Below, in pieces: positions 31,797 to 46,200 of a stretch of 64,000 nucleotides of DNA (position 1 is the first letter of the stretch; each line of letters begins with the position of its first letter). The stretch is from Elysia crispata (taxonomy: Eukaryota > Mollusca > Gastropoda > Plakobranchidae). The translations under genes and the position numbers were made by a program. The stretch is from assembly GCA_033675545.1 (NCBI GenBank), contig JAWDGP010000919.1:80001-144000 (forward strand). The letters run 5' to 3'. The notes below the pieces were generated by a model, which searched no databases, was not told the origin of the DNA, and saw only the letters and a list, made by a program, of their open reading frames with translations.

Positions 31797-32110
31797 AACT
31801 TTGCTACGGAACATTTCAGTTTACATTACAATAATTGATTCATTTCCTGTTTTTTGTTTGCTTTGGGTTTTTTTTTCTTTTCGTTTTTTGGTGGGTTTTT
31901 TTTTTACTTTGTTCCGTGACATTTTTGGGTTACATTTAAATAATTGATGATCTGCTATTCATTTCTTGTTTTGTTTTGTTTTTTGTTTTTCTTATATTTT
32001 TGTTTGTTTGTTTGTTTTTATTTTTATAACTTTGCCTCTAACATTTCGAATTATATTAACATAATTGATGATCATGTGAATTTTATATTCATTTAGATTT
32101 TTAAAAAGTG
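31797..32110 (+). repeat. Diverged AT-rich tandem triplicate, period about 108-123 bp
   Basis: Three copies begin actttg at about 31798, 31906 and 32029. Each contains an acattt, then an aataattgat/cataattgat element, then catttc or cattt, separated by T/G-rich runs. They are strongly diverged, so this is an old duplication. Confidence 0.6.
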
Positions 32111-32119
32111 CAATCAAAT

Positions 32120-33232
32120 GTGTCCAAATGAATTGTCAACGATTCCACCCTAAACTTTTTTTAAATGAGGAAGTAGTCTGCATTTTGAAAATGCGGTTCT
32201 TTCTTGAGCTAATCTGTGAAGTCTTGTTTTTCTTTTTTTTTTTTTGTTTTTGTTTTTTTTGTTTTTTTCCGCGTCTTTTTTTTAACTTAGTGATTCAAGG
32301 ACAGAATAGTCTTTCAGCTGTGGTTTTTTTTCCCTAATTTCCCTATGTTCGGAACACTGCATCATTTTTTCAGGTTAAATAATGCGCCTCTGACTCTCTC
32401 AACATTGGCATTCAGCTTTTTGGTCCCTAAACATTTTGGATTCGTGTCGAATAGTTTTGCTTTGACTGCACTGCGGTGGTCTTTGAATTTAGAACCTGAG
32501 AATTCATTCTCAACTTTGAGCACTTTACGTTGTTTCATCTTTTACCATTATCTCCCTGATAAATCTAACCTTCACACTAATAAATACCTTTATATGTCGA
32601 CTATTTCTTTCTTCTCCATCCGTTTTGTTTCGATGTCACTCTTGGATCATTTCACGGTCTAAATGTTGTAGATAAGGAATCACAAGTCCCTTAGAACGAC
32701 GTTATCCTTTGTGAAACATACCAATGAAGTTAAAAAAAAAAAAAAAAAAAAAACTCTAGTTCATTGGGGGAAAAAATCTAGAATTTATTTTGCACAGTGC
32801 CCTGAAATTATGCAAGATTTTTTCTTTTCGGGATCTCTGAAGAACGAAATCTTTTTTTAAAATTTTAATGATGTTCGGTTATTACGTATTTCAAAGACAT
32901 TTTAAAAAGCGGTCGTCCTCTCTGCTAACATTACGAAAAAGTCATGCTGTGAATCATTAAACGACCTTCAACTTGGCGTGACGTACGTCGCGCCATACGA
33001 AACAAGCTCATCAAATAAAAGCTCCCTTAGGACCCTATCGATATTTTTTTTTTGGAGAAAATTTTGTTGAGTTTTTATTTATTAATTTTTTTAAGAGCGT
33101 TATTATTACGGCATATAGAGGGAACCCTGAGGAACAACACTTTATCGATTTGGTGATGCTTTTTAGATTGATGAGTAGGGTTTTTTTGTTTTTGTTTTCT
33201 TTTTCTGGAATGTTTTCAATATGTCTGAGTGT
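32120..33232. other. AT-rich intronic DNA, nothing recognised
   Basis: Poly-A run of about 22 bases near 32731-32752 and T-runs. Short frames only. Confidence 0.5.
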
Positions 33233-33402
33233 ATAACCGTAGAGTATTAAAGAGAGAACTGGTTGTATAACCGCAGAGTATTAAAGAGAGAACTGGTTGT
33301 ATAACCGTAGAGTATTAAAGAGAGAACTGGTTGTATAACCGTAGAGTATTAAAGAGAGAACTGGTTGTATAACCGTAGAGTATTAAAGAGAGAACTGGTT
33401 GC
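33233..33402 (+). repeat. 34-bp minisatellite, 5 copies
   Basis: Five units of ataaccgtagagtattaaag followed by agagaactggttgt, with one internal substitution (ccgc) and one at the last base. It lies about 48 bp upstream of a long (CT)n tract. Confidence 0.98.
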
Positions 33403-33445
33403 ATCATGCTGAGAGCGCTCCTCATTTGTATCAATCTCCCTCTTT

Positions 33446-33595
<150 letters not shown>

Positions 33596-33712
33596 CCCTC
33601 TGTATCTATCTGTCTTTCACTGGTGCTCATTATCTTTTTTTCCCTTATCTTTTACTAGAATTATCTCTTCATCCTAGCTCTTTTCTCTATATATGTCAAA
33701 GCCGTTTTATCC

Positions 33713-33732
33713 AGGTTTTCACTCAGGTAAGT
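33713..33732 (+). promoter_or_regulatory. Candidate recursive splice (ratchet) site
   Basis: ggttttcactcag is followed immediately by gtaagtag, i.e. a pyrimidine-rich acceptor fused to a consensus donor at 33726/33727. This is the arrangement used for zero-length-exon splicing in very long introns of some animals. It lies about 6.9 kb into intron 2. Confidence 0.4.
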
Positions 33733-33816
33733 AGAAATTCATGGAGGAGCTAGATAAAAGGGGTTTCTTCTCTGAAGACTCTGTTATCCAGCTCCTCCTT
33801 CAGTTTCTACCTACCT
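33725..33816 (+). other. 92-nt imperfect hairpin (possible miRNA-like fold)
   Basis: Arms 33725-33757 and 33784-33816 are 33 nt each and complementary at 28 positions plus one G-U, with four mismatches. They enclose a 26-nt loop. The 5' arm starts aggtaagtagaaattcatgg, and the 3' arm ends cagtttctacctacct. The length and internal bulges are like a pre-miRNA, but no known family was recognised and both arms are low-complexity near GGAGGAG. A small inverted-repeat transposon remnant is possible. Confidence 0.5.
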
Positions 33817-33829
33817 ATGTCTTATATTG

Positions 33830-34501
<672 letters not shown>

Positions 34502-34519
34502 CCCCCTGACATCCGACAT

Positions 34520-34750
34520 TAGATGGTTTTCCGGTTTGGGCACGCTCTAATCAAAAGATGAGGTCGCGGATCGAATCACGGCCATATCGATAGCAGATCT
34601 CCTCACTGCAGTGGGGATGTTTTGGTTTAAACCATGCGTGCGTTAGTGGTTCGTTTATTCAGTTCCAACCACTAGGATCATCGCCAGCTGACGATTTTGG
34701 AGCCTGTTCTTGTAGGACTGCCCTGCCTAACGAGAATTTCTTCCTACAAA
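34520..34750 (+). repeat. tRNA-derived SINE-like copy
   Basis: tRNA-like head with an anticodon-arm-like gctctaatcaaaagatgagg and box-B-like cggatcgaatcacgg. The tail contains gcctgttcttgtaggactgc and ccctgcctaacgaga, resembling the tails at 11937 and 38002. Ends are approximate. Confidence 0.55.
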
Positions 34751-34759
34751 ATGGGGCAT

Positions 34760-35975
34760 TGATCATCTTCCATTGGTAACATAATACGAGAAGTGCAATT
34801 TGACTGTTGGCCGGTAATGATCTTGATGAGGATGACGATGACGAAGATAATGAATTAATGATGATGGCGATTATGAAGATTTACATGAGAAAAAAACATT
34901 TTAATAAAGGCGTATCAAATTTTCAGAGAGACTAATGGACCATTTAACTATTTAAAACTAATATTGTTATAATGGTGGTGAAGATGATCATCGTTGTATT
35001 TGATTTTTATCTTGTCGTTTATTTAATGAGTAGATCATCTTTCAGCTTTCATCTATCTGTCTGTCGTCTTTTCGCTCTTTACATCAGTAATGGCTTTTTT
35101 TTCTATTTCTGTTTCTCTTTTTTCCAGCTTTTTTCTCAATATTTATCACCTACTCATTCCAACAAAAGTCATCGATGGAACAAGCCGGGCTTAAGGCGCT
35201 CTCGAGCCTCTGGACGTATACTCTGCGCATGTCCATTTAAATGAAATTCACGCAAAAAGTCCAATGTCACACTCTTTCAATAATTACAAAGGCTGCTCAT
35301 CTCCAGCAAGCCATCACAAAATAAATATGGTTCCTTTTAAAAGCTCGCTTTGTATAAACGCGCGCCATTTGACTTTCGCCAAAATGGATGGAGCTTCCAG
35401 ACCAAGCTGGCGTCTTGTGTTCTTGCCCTTCTGAGGAATCTTGCTTTGCTCCGGGCCCTGGCTTTGCCGCATTCCGTGGCATACGCTGACATTTAATTTG
35501 CGGCTGCCCTCATCCCGGATAACCTGAGGAATACAACATGACGAGCAGCTCTCGCCCGTCACCAAGACATTTTCAAGTCCTCGTTTTCTTCTCTGTTTTC
35601 AGGAAATCTATTTGGCGCTGTTTGTTTATCAGCTATGAAGTAACCGCTGTCAAGTTATCAATTATTTTTTTCTCTCGACGAAGAATATGTCGACTTGCTG
35701 ATGCTTTCGTCAGTCTTTTTCCTCTTTTTAGAGCATTTGCTTCAGTGGGTTTTTTTTATGAAAAAAAAACAACAAAAAAAAACCCCGACATATTGAGAGT
35801 ATTCCAAAGAGATATCTGTTCGCCGATTTTTATTCCCATCGTAGTGATACATGTACTTCTTTTCTCTCAGTACACGTTCTGTTACAACTGGTGTTAATGT
35901 TCTTGTCAAGAAAAAAAGTCATTTTTCTTTTCTTTTTTTTTTCCCAGATCTATGTATAGCATATTTAAAACGCTC

Positions 35976-35976
<1 letters not shown>
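34760..35976. other. Intronic DNA including a GC-richer block
   Basis: 35285-35570 is clearly richer in G+C than its surroundings and open on the minus strand for 83 codons, but shows no motif. The rest is AT-rich. Confidence 0.45.
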
Positions 35977-37238
<1,262 letters not shown>

Positions 37239-37869
37239 ACCTTCTCTACTAAAGATTATACTGAATTTTTGAAACCGTCGAATGTTGAAATTGTTGCTGC
37301 TTTTGTTATTTTTCTGTGGATGAAGTGCAAAAGATGTATTTGAATTATGTAGTATTAACTAAAAAAAAAAAAAAAAGCAACCACATATTTTGATGACGGA
37401 GATCAATCGATGTCTAAATCCATACACTCAAGGTGGTGACTGACTGCGTCATATACCTGTCAGGTTTAAACTGTATTATGACGATTAAATCAATGTTCTT
37501 TTAACACGTGTCAATGTACAAATTTTCTAATAAATTCAATACATGGAAATAAAACATACTCAAAATCACGTAGAATGCTATCACCTAACTATTATTTTCT
37601 CTTTTTTCTCAGCCCAACCGTTGTTCAAATACATCGCCTAAAATCCCATCACAAACTTTTTTTTCCTCCGTTGTCTGAGCCCAACTCAGTAAAAATCCAA
37701 TCCGATGTTGTAATCTGATTAAAGCAAACGCTCGGCAATACTCTCGAGTCTTTTGCCTCTTTCTCCCCTTACTTAATCTTTAAACATTTACACACCCCAT
37801 CCTCTATTTCACCAGTCATCTTATTCTCGATGTTACTGTTTTTCGATTTTTTTTTGTGTGTGTAATGTC

Positions 37870-38035
37870 TCATACCAGCAGCTGGAGCTCTGGTCGCTGC
37901 AGAGTTAGGGTTCCTGTCCTGACATCCCCAGACTCTAGATCGTGGGTTCGAGTCCCTCACCGTCGGTATGTGAGTTTTCGATCCTCATCTTTTTACTTCC
38001 GCCCTGCCCGACGGGGGCTTGAAATTGATATGCCA
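37870..38035 (+). repeat. tRNA-derived SINE-like copy
   Basis: Strong box B gtgggttcgagtccctcac near 37941-37959 with a tRNA-like upstream half (gctggagctctggtcgc, box-A-like). It is followed about 45 bp later by the tail motif ccctgcccgacgggggcttg at 38002-38021. Confidence 0.6.
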
Positions 38036-38237
38036 AAAGTCTGATATTAGCCATGCTGTGGACGGGCTTTATCAAATAATGAACCAAATCTACCCACAAA
38101 ATACCTATACTAGCGGGGGGAAGGGGAATAGTTTTCCCATAGTGCTCTACGCAGCATCCTTTTAATCTGGAAACAATTCCCGAAAAACTTAGAGAACATA
38201 AACCTATGAAATTTTTTTATTTTGCGTTGTCATCGCA

Positions 38238-38300
38238 CAAACATCTAGTCTCGTGATTGGAATTAGCGACTCCGCGCACTACTACACTATCCTACCGACC
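38238..38300 (-). repeat. Possible degenerate tRNA-like SINE head
   Basis: The minus strand reads gtcggtaggatagtgtagta and then gcggagtcgctaattccaatc, a box-A/B-like arrangement. Weak. Confidence 0.25.
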
Positions 38301-38412
38301 CGCGGTACTAGCGAGCCTAATGCTAGAGCCTCTCTGGGACTGCAGAGTGATGTTTTATTCAACGAGACGGCACGCTATTATCGACGGCAATGTTATGTCC
38401 TTGCTTTATCGC

Positions 38413-38533
38413 CGGGCGGGGGCTGGAAATGAAAAGTTGTTCGGGCAATGGTATAAACATGCGTAAATAACGGGGCGGGGGCTAGAAATGAAAAAAAAAC
38501 TGTTCCTGCAATGGTATGAACACGCGTAAATAA
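38413..38533 (+). repeat. Tandem duplication of about 60 bp (2 copies)
   Basis: Two copies beginning cgggcgggggctggaaatg and ending gcgtaaataa, with an A-run expansion in the second. Relatively GC-rich. Confidence 0.9.
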
Positions 38534-38779
38534 CGGGAAGTCACCGAGATACAAGCCGCAACGTTACATCGTTCAACAATACAGAATGATGGTTTGTGGA
38601 CGATGATAGAAAGCTGTGAACAGTTGGAGAAAATCAAAAAAGCCTATGAATGTTGCTATGCCATAAGTTTGTTTAGCCTGAAAGGGGCGAAGATTCAGAT
38701 TGCGCGATTTGAATGTTTTTGTCTCTTTGTTTTGCCTTCTTCTCGAATTTTTTTTTTTTTTCAGTAGGTTTTTTGGAGG

Positions 38780-38783
<4 letters not shown>

Positions 38784-38854
<71 letters not shown>

Positions 38855-38894
38855 ATTGTTGTTGTTGTTGTTATGATTATTATTGCTATTATCA

Positions 38895-38965
<71 letters not shown>

Positions 38966-38966
38966 T
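38784..38966 (+). repeat. (ATT)n-(GTT)n-(ATT)n compound microsatellite
   Basis: Two ATT blocks separated by a GTT/ATG block at about 38851-38880. Confidence 0.97.
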
Positions 38967-39129
38967 TATTGCGTTTCACATGATTAAGGATAACAGAAAA
39001 TATGAAGAAATAGTTCAAAATCACTTTTCGTAATTTTTCAAATGGCACATGGTACGTTTCTGTTACAAATACATTATGGATATAACATTACAGAGATAGA
39101 AAAAGAAAGTTGTTTTTTTGTTCTGTTAT

Positions 39130-39180
39130 AGCCCGCCCACAACAAGCTGATCTGAGGCCCCCGTTGGGTAGGCTGGAGCT
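39130..39180 (-). repeat. Possible SINE tail fragment
   Basis: The minus strand carries ctacccaacgggggcctcag, resembling the gccc(g/a)acgggggc tail motif at 38002. No head was recognised. Confidence 0.3.
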
Positions 39181-39314
39181 GATGATGTTCCGAACTTTTT
39201 TCTACCGAATGAGGAAGATGTTGATAAACCATCTTTACAAATGACGTTCATGTTTTCAATATCTCATAACCCGTTGCTGCTGTAACCTTTCTATGTAACA
39301 GGGATCATTGACTT

Positions 39315-39321
<7 letters not shown>

Positions 39322-39353
<32 letters not shown>

Positions 39354-39596
39354 CTTAGTTTCTTTTTTTTAATTGAAAGGAATTAAAAAAAAAAAAAAAC
39401 GTTTACTTGGTCGTTTATTTAAGCCTTTACATCCCCCATTTCCCACTTCTTCTCGCCTACCGATAGCCTAATGTTTCCGTCCGCCCATTCCATTTCCCTA
39501 TTCCGTAGGAGGTGAAAAAAAAAAAAAAAAAAAAAAAAGGAACAGAAACAGGCAATTAAAACAAAAGAGACAAAAAAAAATTGAAAAAGGGGAGGT
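39322..39596 (+). repeat. Cluster of long poly-A runs
   Basis: A-runs at 39322-39348, 39386-39399, 39517-39537 and 39572-39580. Confidence 0.9.
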
Positions 39597-39790
39597 GGGG
39601 GGCTGCGGAGCCCCGTCGGTGTCCTCCCATCCCGCACAGATGATGGTGGCATCGATGGCAGCTGGACGGGTGGAGTAGAGTACAGCGTACCGTGCGCGGA
39701 GCCTAGTCTAGCCAGCCAGGCAGCCACGCGTCTCTGGGCTAAAAACCTGGGCTCGACATTGCGCCTAGCAGATTGGTACATCTCTCGTAG
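39597..39790. other. GC-rich island of unknown origin
   Basis: About 190 bp, markedly GC-rich against AT-rich surroundings. It is open on the minus strand as part of a 125-codon frame whose far end is poly-Phe from the A-runs. No domain was recognised. Could be part of a repeat or a retained exon-like piece. Confidence 0.35.
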
Positions 39791-40126
39791 GACCACTTTT
39801 CCCTATCGTCAGACATTGTGCCGTGCTTTTTTTTTTTTTTTAATTATCATTATTTAATCTTGTTTTTATTGTTGTTCGGAATTCCAGGAATTGATGGATC
39901 GATTTTACGAAATGAATTTTTTTTTTAACGTAACACATAATTCGTGACTTTATTCAAATTTACTGTATTCTCTAACATTGATTGCAGATGTTGTTGTGAT
40001 CCCACACTGGTGTTTAAAAGATTTTTTTTTATGAAGGAGCGGAAATGTAGAATTCCTAGCTATAAATAAACCACTTTCAATGTTAGGCGATCATTCAGTT
40101 TTTATTGTGGGATCTGACGGTGAGAT

Positions 40127-40128
<2 letters not shown>

Positions 40129-40186
<58 letters not shown>

Positions 40187-40217
40187 CATACATACATACA
40201 TACATACATACATACAT
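40129..40217 (+). repeat. (TA)n-(CATA)n compound microsatellite
   Basis: About 25 TA units then about nine CATA units. Confidence 0.97.
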
Positions 40218-43093
40218 CTTTTTAAAGCTAACAACTTTTTATGTCTATATAAACTGATTGTGCCTTAGTGATATTTTACAATTTTTTAAAAAGATGACAA
40301 AGATTAAGAGAGAGACGTTACAAATTAGAACAAACTAGGTCGGAGGTAGTGACGTGTTGGTTTGGTTTGTTTTGTTGTTGTTGTTGTTGTTTAAAGCAAG
40401 CAGTTCTTTTGTCGTCGTATTGCGTTAATGTAGGAACTCTAATTTTACAGTTATTGTTTTTGTTTCGTTCTCTTTTATTGTATTTTTTGCCAAAATAGTG
40501 CGATTGCTACAATCAATAAATAGTTCATTTGAGAAATCTTAGCGCTGAAAAATTCTGTTTTATTTACAATATTAACAACGTTAAGTAATTACATATTATA
40601 GATTTACTTCAATTTTTAAATATCGATTTAAATTCCTGTCAGTATTTTTTAAGCATAGAAAGGCACTTCCTTGTCTTCAATGTTGCAACGAAACATTGTA
40701 GCGATTAGTCTCTGTCTGAATCCAACCATTCTTGTCCAATCAATACGACTGTGCCAATAATTGCCCGTCACTTCATTTCTGACGTACTTTCAGGTAGAGT
40801 GTGAGCCACCAGATGGTAGATTTTTCGACCATTAACTTCGATTTATCTATATATCAGCAGGCACCATTTGCTTTTAACATATCAGATCCAAATTTTAATG
40901 CCAAAGTTCATATGTTTAGATCGATACGCTGATGCTGAATTATTATTTTTTAACCTTCTAATAGATGAGAGTCCTTAAACAAAAAGTTCTGATTGGTTAG
41001 ATAATGAAGAACTCTTGCTATTAAGAAAAAAAAAAAAAAAAAAAAGCAATCATGAGCAGTTCTATTTTTTCTTAATCGAAAATTTTTGTTGAAGTTGCTC
41101 CTCCTCAAAGCTATAAGGTGCCGTTTGAAAGGGATTTTAATCCTTTTTCATTCTTGTTGTTGTTGTTCTTCTTCTTCTTCTCCAGACGTCCTCCTCCTCC
41201 TCCTTTTTTTCTGCCTTACCAGAATTGTCTTTTTGAATGATTAGGTCTTATGTTTTCAATATTGCTACAGGAATACTTGGTATAAAAAAAGGACATCCTC
41301 TGCAAAATGGGACCCTCATAATAATCGTAGTCTCTTACGACCATTCTGCAATTTAAGACCTTTTTTTAAAGTGATTAGATACTGATCTAAATATTCACAC
41401 ATCTCTCCTTGGTTATTGTTACAAAGCTATTTATTACGGAGGGTTCTTGCATCAAAAGGCTGACTACATAAGCCTTTTTCTCCCCGACATCAGATTCCCT
41501 ATTTTTGCGCTATCTTCTATTTCTCTTTTTCCCTCGCCTGTCTTTTCGGCTGCTCATCACATTGCTTTTGTAACATTTTGATTAGCCTTATTTAAAAAAT
41601 GCCCTAGTCGAATCCTCTTTTATAACTTCCCTCTGCTGTCGGAATCCGTCATTCCGCTAAAACCAGAACAAGACGATCGATATTCTTTTTTTCCCCACAA
41701 TTTTATCTCTTAAATAAATTTTGCGTTTGTACTGATTCTGAGCCAAATAGCGAGTTGAACCTCCCTGAAAGCTTACTTAAAGCTCGGGAAAAAAAGACCA
41801 AAAGCGAAACATTGCACTCTGGGCTACGCGTTGTCAGGGAAACATTAGGGAATTTCCTTTATTTAGCGGTTTACGCAGGTATAGAAAGAGCGCGTGTCAT
41901 GGCTTATGGACAATCCATTTGCCGTAGCTCTAGCTTAAACTGCTCAACTTTCGCTCTTACAAAAAAAACAAAAACCACAGCAATATTTTATACACTGTTT
42001 TTAGCACAGTAGATTGAAGCCGAATTAATTGGTACTCTGAGTAAGATAGATCATTACACCCGAAGTGTTGTTACGATCGTTTATCTTCTATCCCAGGTGT
42101 TGATGCTTGGAGACTGCATTTCGCTCCATTATCTTTCCATTGATACAACCCTGTCTTTAGTCTGTAGGGAGCATTAAATAGTGTGACGTCATTGTCTAAT
42201 TCCTCTTGCTCTTAGCCAATTGTTCTAAGGTTTATGACAATAAGAATAGCTAGCTTATTATGTAGAATCTAAAACTTTTTTAAGAATCTAATTTAAAAGT
42301 TCAGTATCATGTAGGTATAAGTAAATGCGCAGCTCTGAATTCCCGAAAGGCAGTGCACTATTATGCATTAATTATTTTTGCGGGAATCGCAAGTCTCCTT
42401 ATTCGCTTTAATAATGCTCTTAAAATAGATTTCGAAAATACAGACTTAATCGATTTCCCCTATTACGTAGTGCTTTTAATTTTCGGGGGGAAAAATAGTG
42501 AATTCTCAGGTTTGTCTGTAGCATAGTAACCGAACTATTTTAGTTTTCTGTTATTCGTATGTAATATATTTAGGATACTTTATCTTGACATCGATAACGC
42601 CCGTAATTAAGTTTAAAAAGAATTATTCGTAATGTAACTGCAGTTTGAACAGCATTTACCGCTTTTTGTCTCCTCAAAGAAGAGAAACAAAGTTATAAAT
42701 TATTTGCAATGTTTAATGACTCAGTATCTGAAAGAGCGCCTTGTGCAAATTTTTAAAGCAATAATAAATCGAGACAACGCAATGGATCCAACACTGCTTG
42801 TGTCGTATTTGTTAAACATTAAACGACATTTATGGGGGTTTCTTTTTCCTTAATGACAGGTGCCTTGTCTCTGGTTCTATATTAGAAGATGGGCGGGGAA
42901 TGTCGTTATCTTGTAGATTAATTCAACGAAGAGTTAAGGCTATTATAATTTTTAAGCATGAGGCCTAGAGATTTCAAGCCCTAAACACACTCTTTGCGAT
43001 CGACCCTATCTCTTTTTCTCAACCCCTCTGTTCTATCTCTTTTCGTTCCAAGTACTATTTGTTTCCCTCGTTATATGTTCTTTTTTTCTTCCA
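40218..43093. other. Longest stretch without a major repeat in intron 2
   Basis: AT-rich; poly-A near 41026-41045 and a small (TTC)n near 41167-41181. The frame at 41755-42012 (85 codons, starting at TTG) has no motif. No exon, tRNA or transposon was recognised. Confidence 0.5.
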
Positions 43094-43265
<172 letters not shown>

Positions 43266-46200
43266 TCTCTATCTCTCGAACGTTTGTTTTTGTCTTTTTT
43301 TTTCCTCTTCTCTCATACTTTAAATCCCCATTCACTCTGTACCATAACTCGCAAACATCCAAACACACCCTCGCACAGTCACACTGTGAGTAACTTGAAT
43401 GTGTAAATGAAACAAAGTTCGAAGTTACCGAGGATTCTCTGTTGGACGCTAGATCGCTGCCGCCCTGTAGACTTTCCAATCTGGCATCAGCTAAAAGTTT
43501 ACTTCTATCTCGGGTAGCGTCCGTTTAATAAGACTTTGAAATAATCGATCATTCAGAATGGTTTGTAATGTTATGTCTTTTCTTTATTCCCGAGCCTTCA
43601 GTCACCTTGATATATCCTGATAATTGGCTTTGTTTCTGGACTAACATCTTTCTATGTTGAATCTCTAGACGCACTAAAAACTGGCGCGCCCTCTGCAATA
43701 GTTTAGAGACCAATTTGACTCTCTTAAAGTTTGTTCTCGCTCTGAATGTCTCAGGTATAATTGTGTGTATTGTTGTCTTTTATGTTACATTCTAAATTAG
43801 CTTCAGCTGTCTTTTTTTTTATTTTATGCCTATAACTATTCGTGTTAAGCATGCAAGTTATTCCTTTCTAAGTTCATTTATTTGTAACATTCTACCTTTC
43901 CCTAACATTCGTGTATTACATGACCTGGGTCGTGAAAAGCTTGTCATGAATCGGATTAAATTGTAACATGAGCAATTGTATCTCTCTAGGCGGTGGCAAG
44001 AGCTCTATGATGTTCTTTCGGGATTCTGAAACAACTTTTCACAACATTACTTTTTTTTTTAACCTCAGTACAACCAGGATATTTTTTAGAGTAAAATGTT
44101 TCTTGATATCGCTTGAGGCATATACCATACCGTAAAGGATCGTCGCTCGGTAATGTATAATTTGTAAAGCCGATCCAAACACATGAGATCGGGAAGTGGG
44201 TAGATTTTTAATACGACATATATTTTTTCTCGGTATCATTCCAATTGGGAAAGTCAATTTTCAGATTTTGCGCTCCCCTCAGAGACTAACCAGCCTTTAC
44301 ATCGATATCTTTTTTCACAGCAATTCGTCTTCTTTTTCTTCTTTTTTCTTCTTCTCATATTAGATAAGCCGAGAGTTTTTTGTGGGCAGCTCGGCAATAG
44401 ACCAACCAATAAGCCCATATCGATGGCAGTCAAACTCTTGTCTGGTATCGCTACGAAATGGTTTCTAATGCTGTACGAGAAAAGGCTTTTTACTTACTGA
44501 GCTTTGATGCTCTTTCTTTTTTCTTTTTTTTTTTTTTAATTGCAACTATATTGCGTCGTCCAGTTTCGATAAATCCTTAATAATATTGCTAGATATCCAT
44601 AGAGACTGGACCTTCAAAGCGGTTAAATTATTTAAGAATAATCTGAGTGGCGCCAGCCAACCCTATTACGTTAATTTAATAATTTTGTCTTAGAATTCCT
44701 TGGCTAAAATAGTGTTTATCAATTATTATTTCATCTTTTTCTTTTTCTTTCTTTCTTTCTTTCTTTTTTTTTTTTTTGGGAGGGGGAGGGGCGGGGGGTC
44801 TGTAAAGAAAAGTAACAATATATTGTTGAACGTCCTGGACGCTTAATTTTGACCAGAGATCTTCTTTGATTTTTTAAACCTTGAAATGTATAGGGTTAGA
44901 CTCAAAACATCTCCCGCCAGGACTCTAAAAAAATGCTTTATTCGCAGCTTACTTCTCTTTGCTTTCTCCGCTTTGCATCATCTTTGATCATTCATTTAGC
45001 CAAATCTTTAGTTGTTTCTTCAGCATTCTGCTTAACGCTTACTACTCTGTCTTTCTCCCTCTGTTTCTCTCTCCTCTCTCTGTCTCTCTCTTCTCTTCTT
45101 CCTCTCTTTCTCTGCCTCTCTCATCTTCTCTAGGTCTCTCTATTTCTCTCTCACCCTTTTATTCTAGCCATGTTAATAACTACTTTTACCACCACCTTAA
45201 ACTCTCACGCGCTTGCCAACCCACATTGAAGCACGCTCAACCAGGTGAACGTACGCTATAAATGAATGTTCCTAGACTCAATTAAAAACTGATTCAAACG
45301 ATAACCAACTCACAATGATTCTTCAACAACTGTTGTGAATTTTTTCTTTGTTTCCATTAATTTGGCATCGCGGCCTCTTTCAATACCAAATAAATGCTAT
45401 GTATCCTTGTTAGGTTCGCAGCATCTTGCGATTCTATAGCATTTCAGCGCCATCTGTTTTCCCCGATTCTCGGCATATGTCTTCAGATTCACCGAGAATT
45501 TTAGAAGACGGAAAACTACTTCCATGACTGCATTTAAAGAAAAAAAAAAAGAAAGACCTTGATCAAGTTGGACATTCGATTCTGTTGTTCAACGAAACTA
45601 ATATTTTATACTCTGACGATATTGTCGTGGCTCTTTGTCAAATAAGAGTACGCGTCAGTGGCCTTCGTGAATGCAAATATCCTTGGAGGAGACTTGAGCT
45701 TTGTCCGAGCAAAGCGCTCGTGAGAATCCCGTCTCTTGCGCATGACTTGAATATTGCCCCTCGAATATCTGCAATTCGAAACAATTGAGCTTTAAACAGC
45801 TCCAGGGTGATGCATTGAGGGTCTGTTGGACGTGGTCTTATCTTGCTTAGCAGCTTAAAATTGCTGCCTTCAGGCTGGCGATTTGCGGTGAATTGATAAG
45901 GGCTCAATGCGTTCGGAATCGAAAAAAAAAAAATTAGGTAAGGATGTGCATTTGTCACGTAGCAAATCTTGTTCTCCTGGACCATTCTATAGGGGAGGGG
46001 TTAGGGAGATCAAGCGACCGGATATGTGTGTTGACCCCGTGAGTACTTTCTCACAGATAAAGAGGATTAATTGCCTTTATTGAGGCTTAGTAAAGTTTAA
46101 CAACGGCAGACACACCAGTTTAAAAGCGATCTTTATTGTTTATTCTGGGCAGCCGTGTAGAAGGAAATCGTATAGATTTCATCGTTCTGTGGCTGATTGT

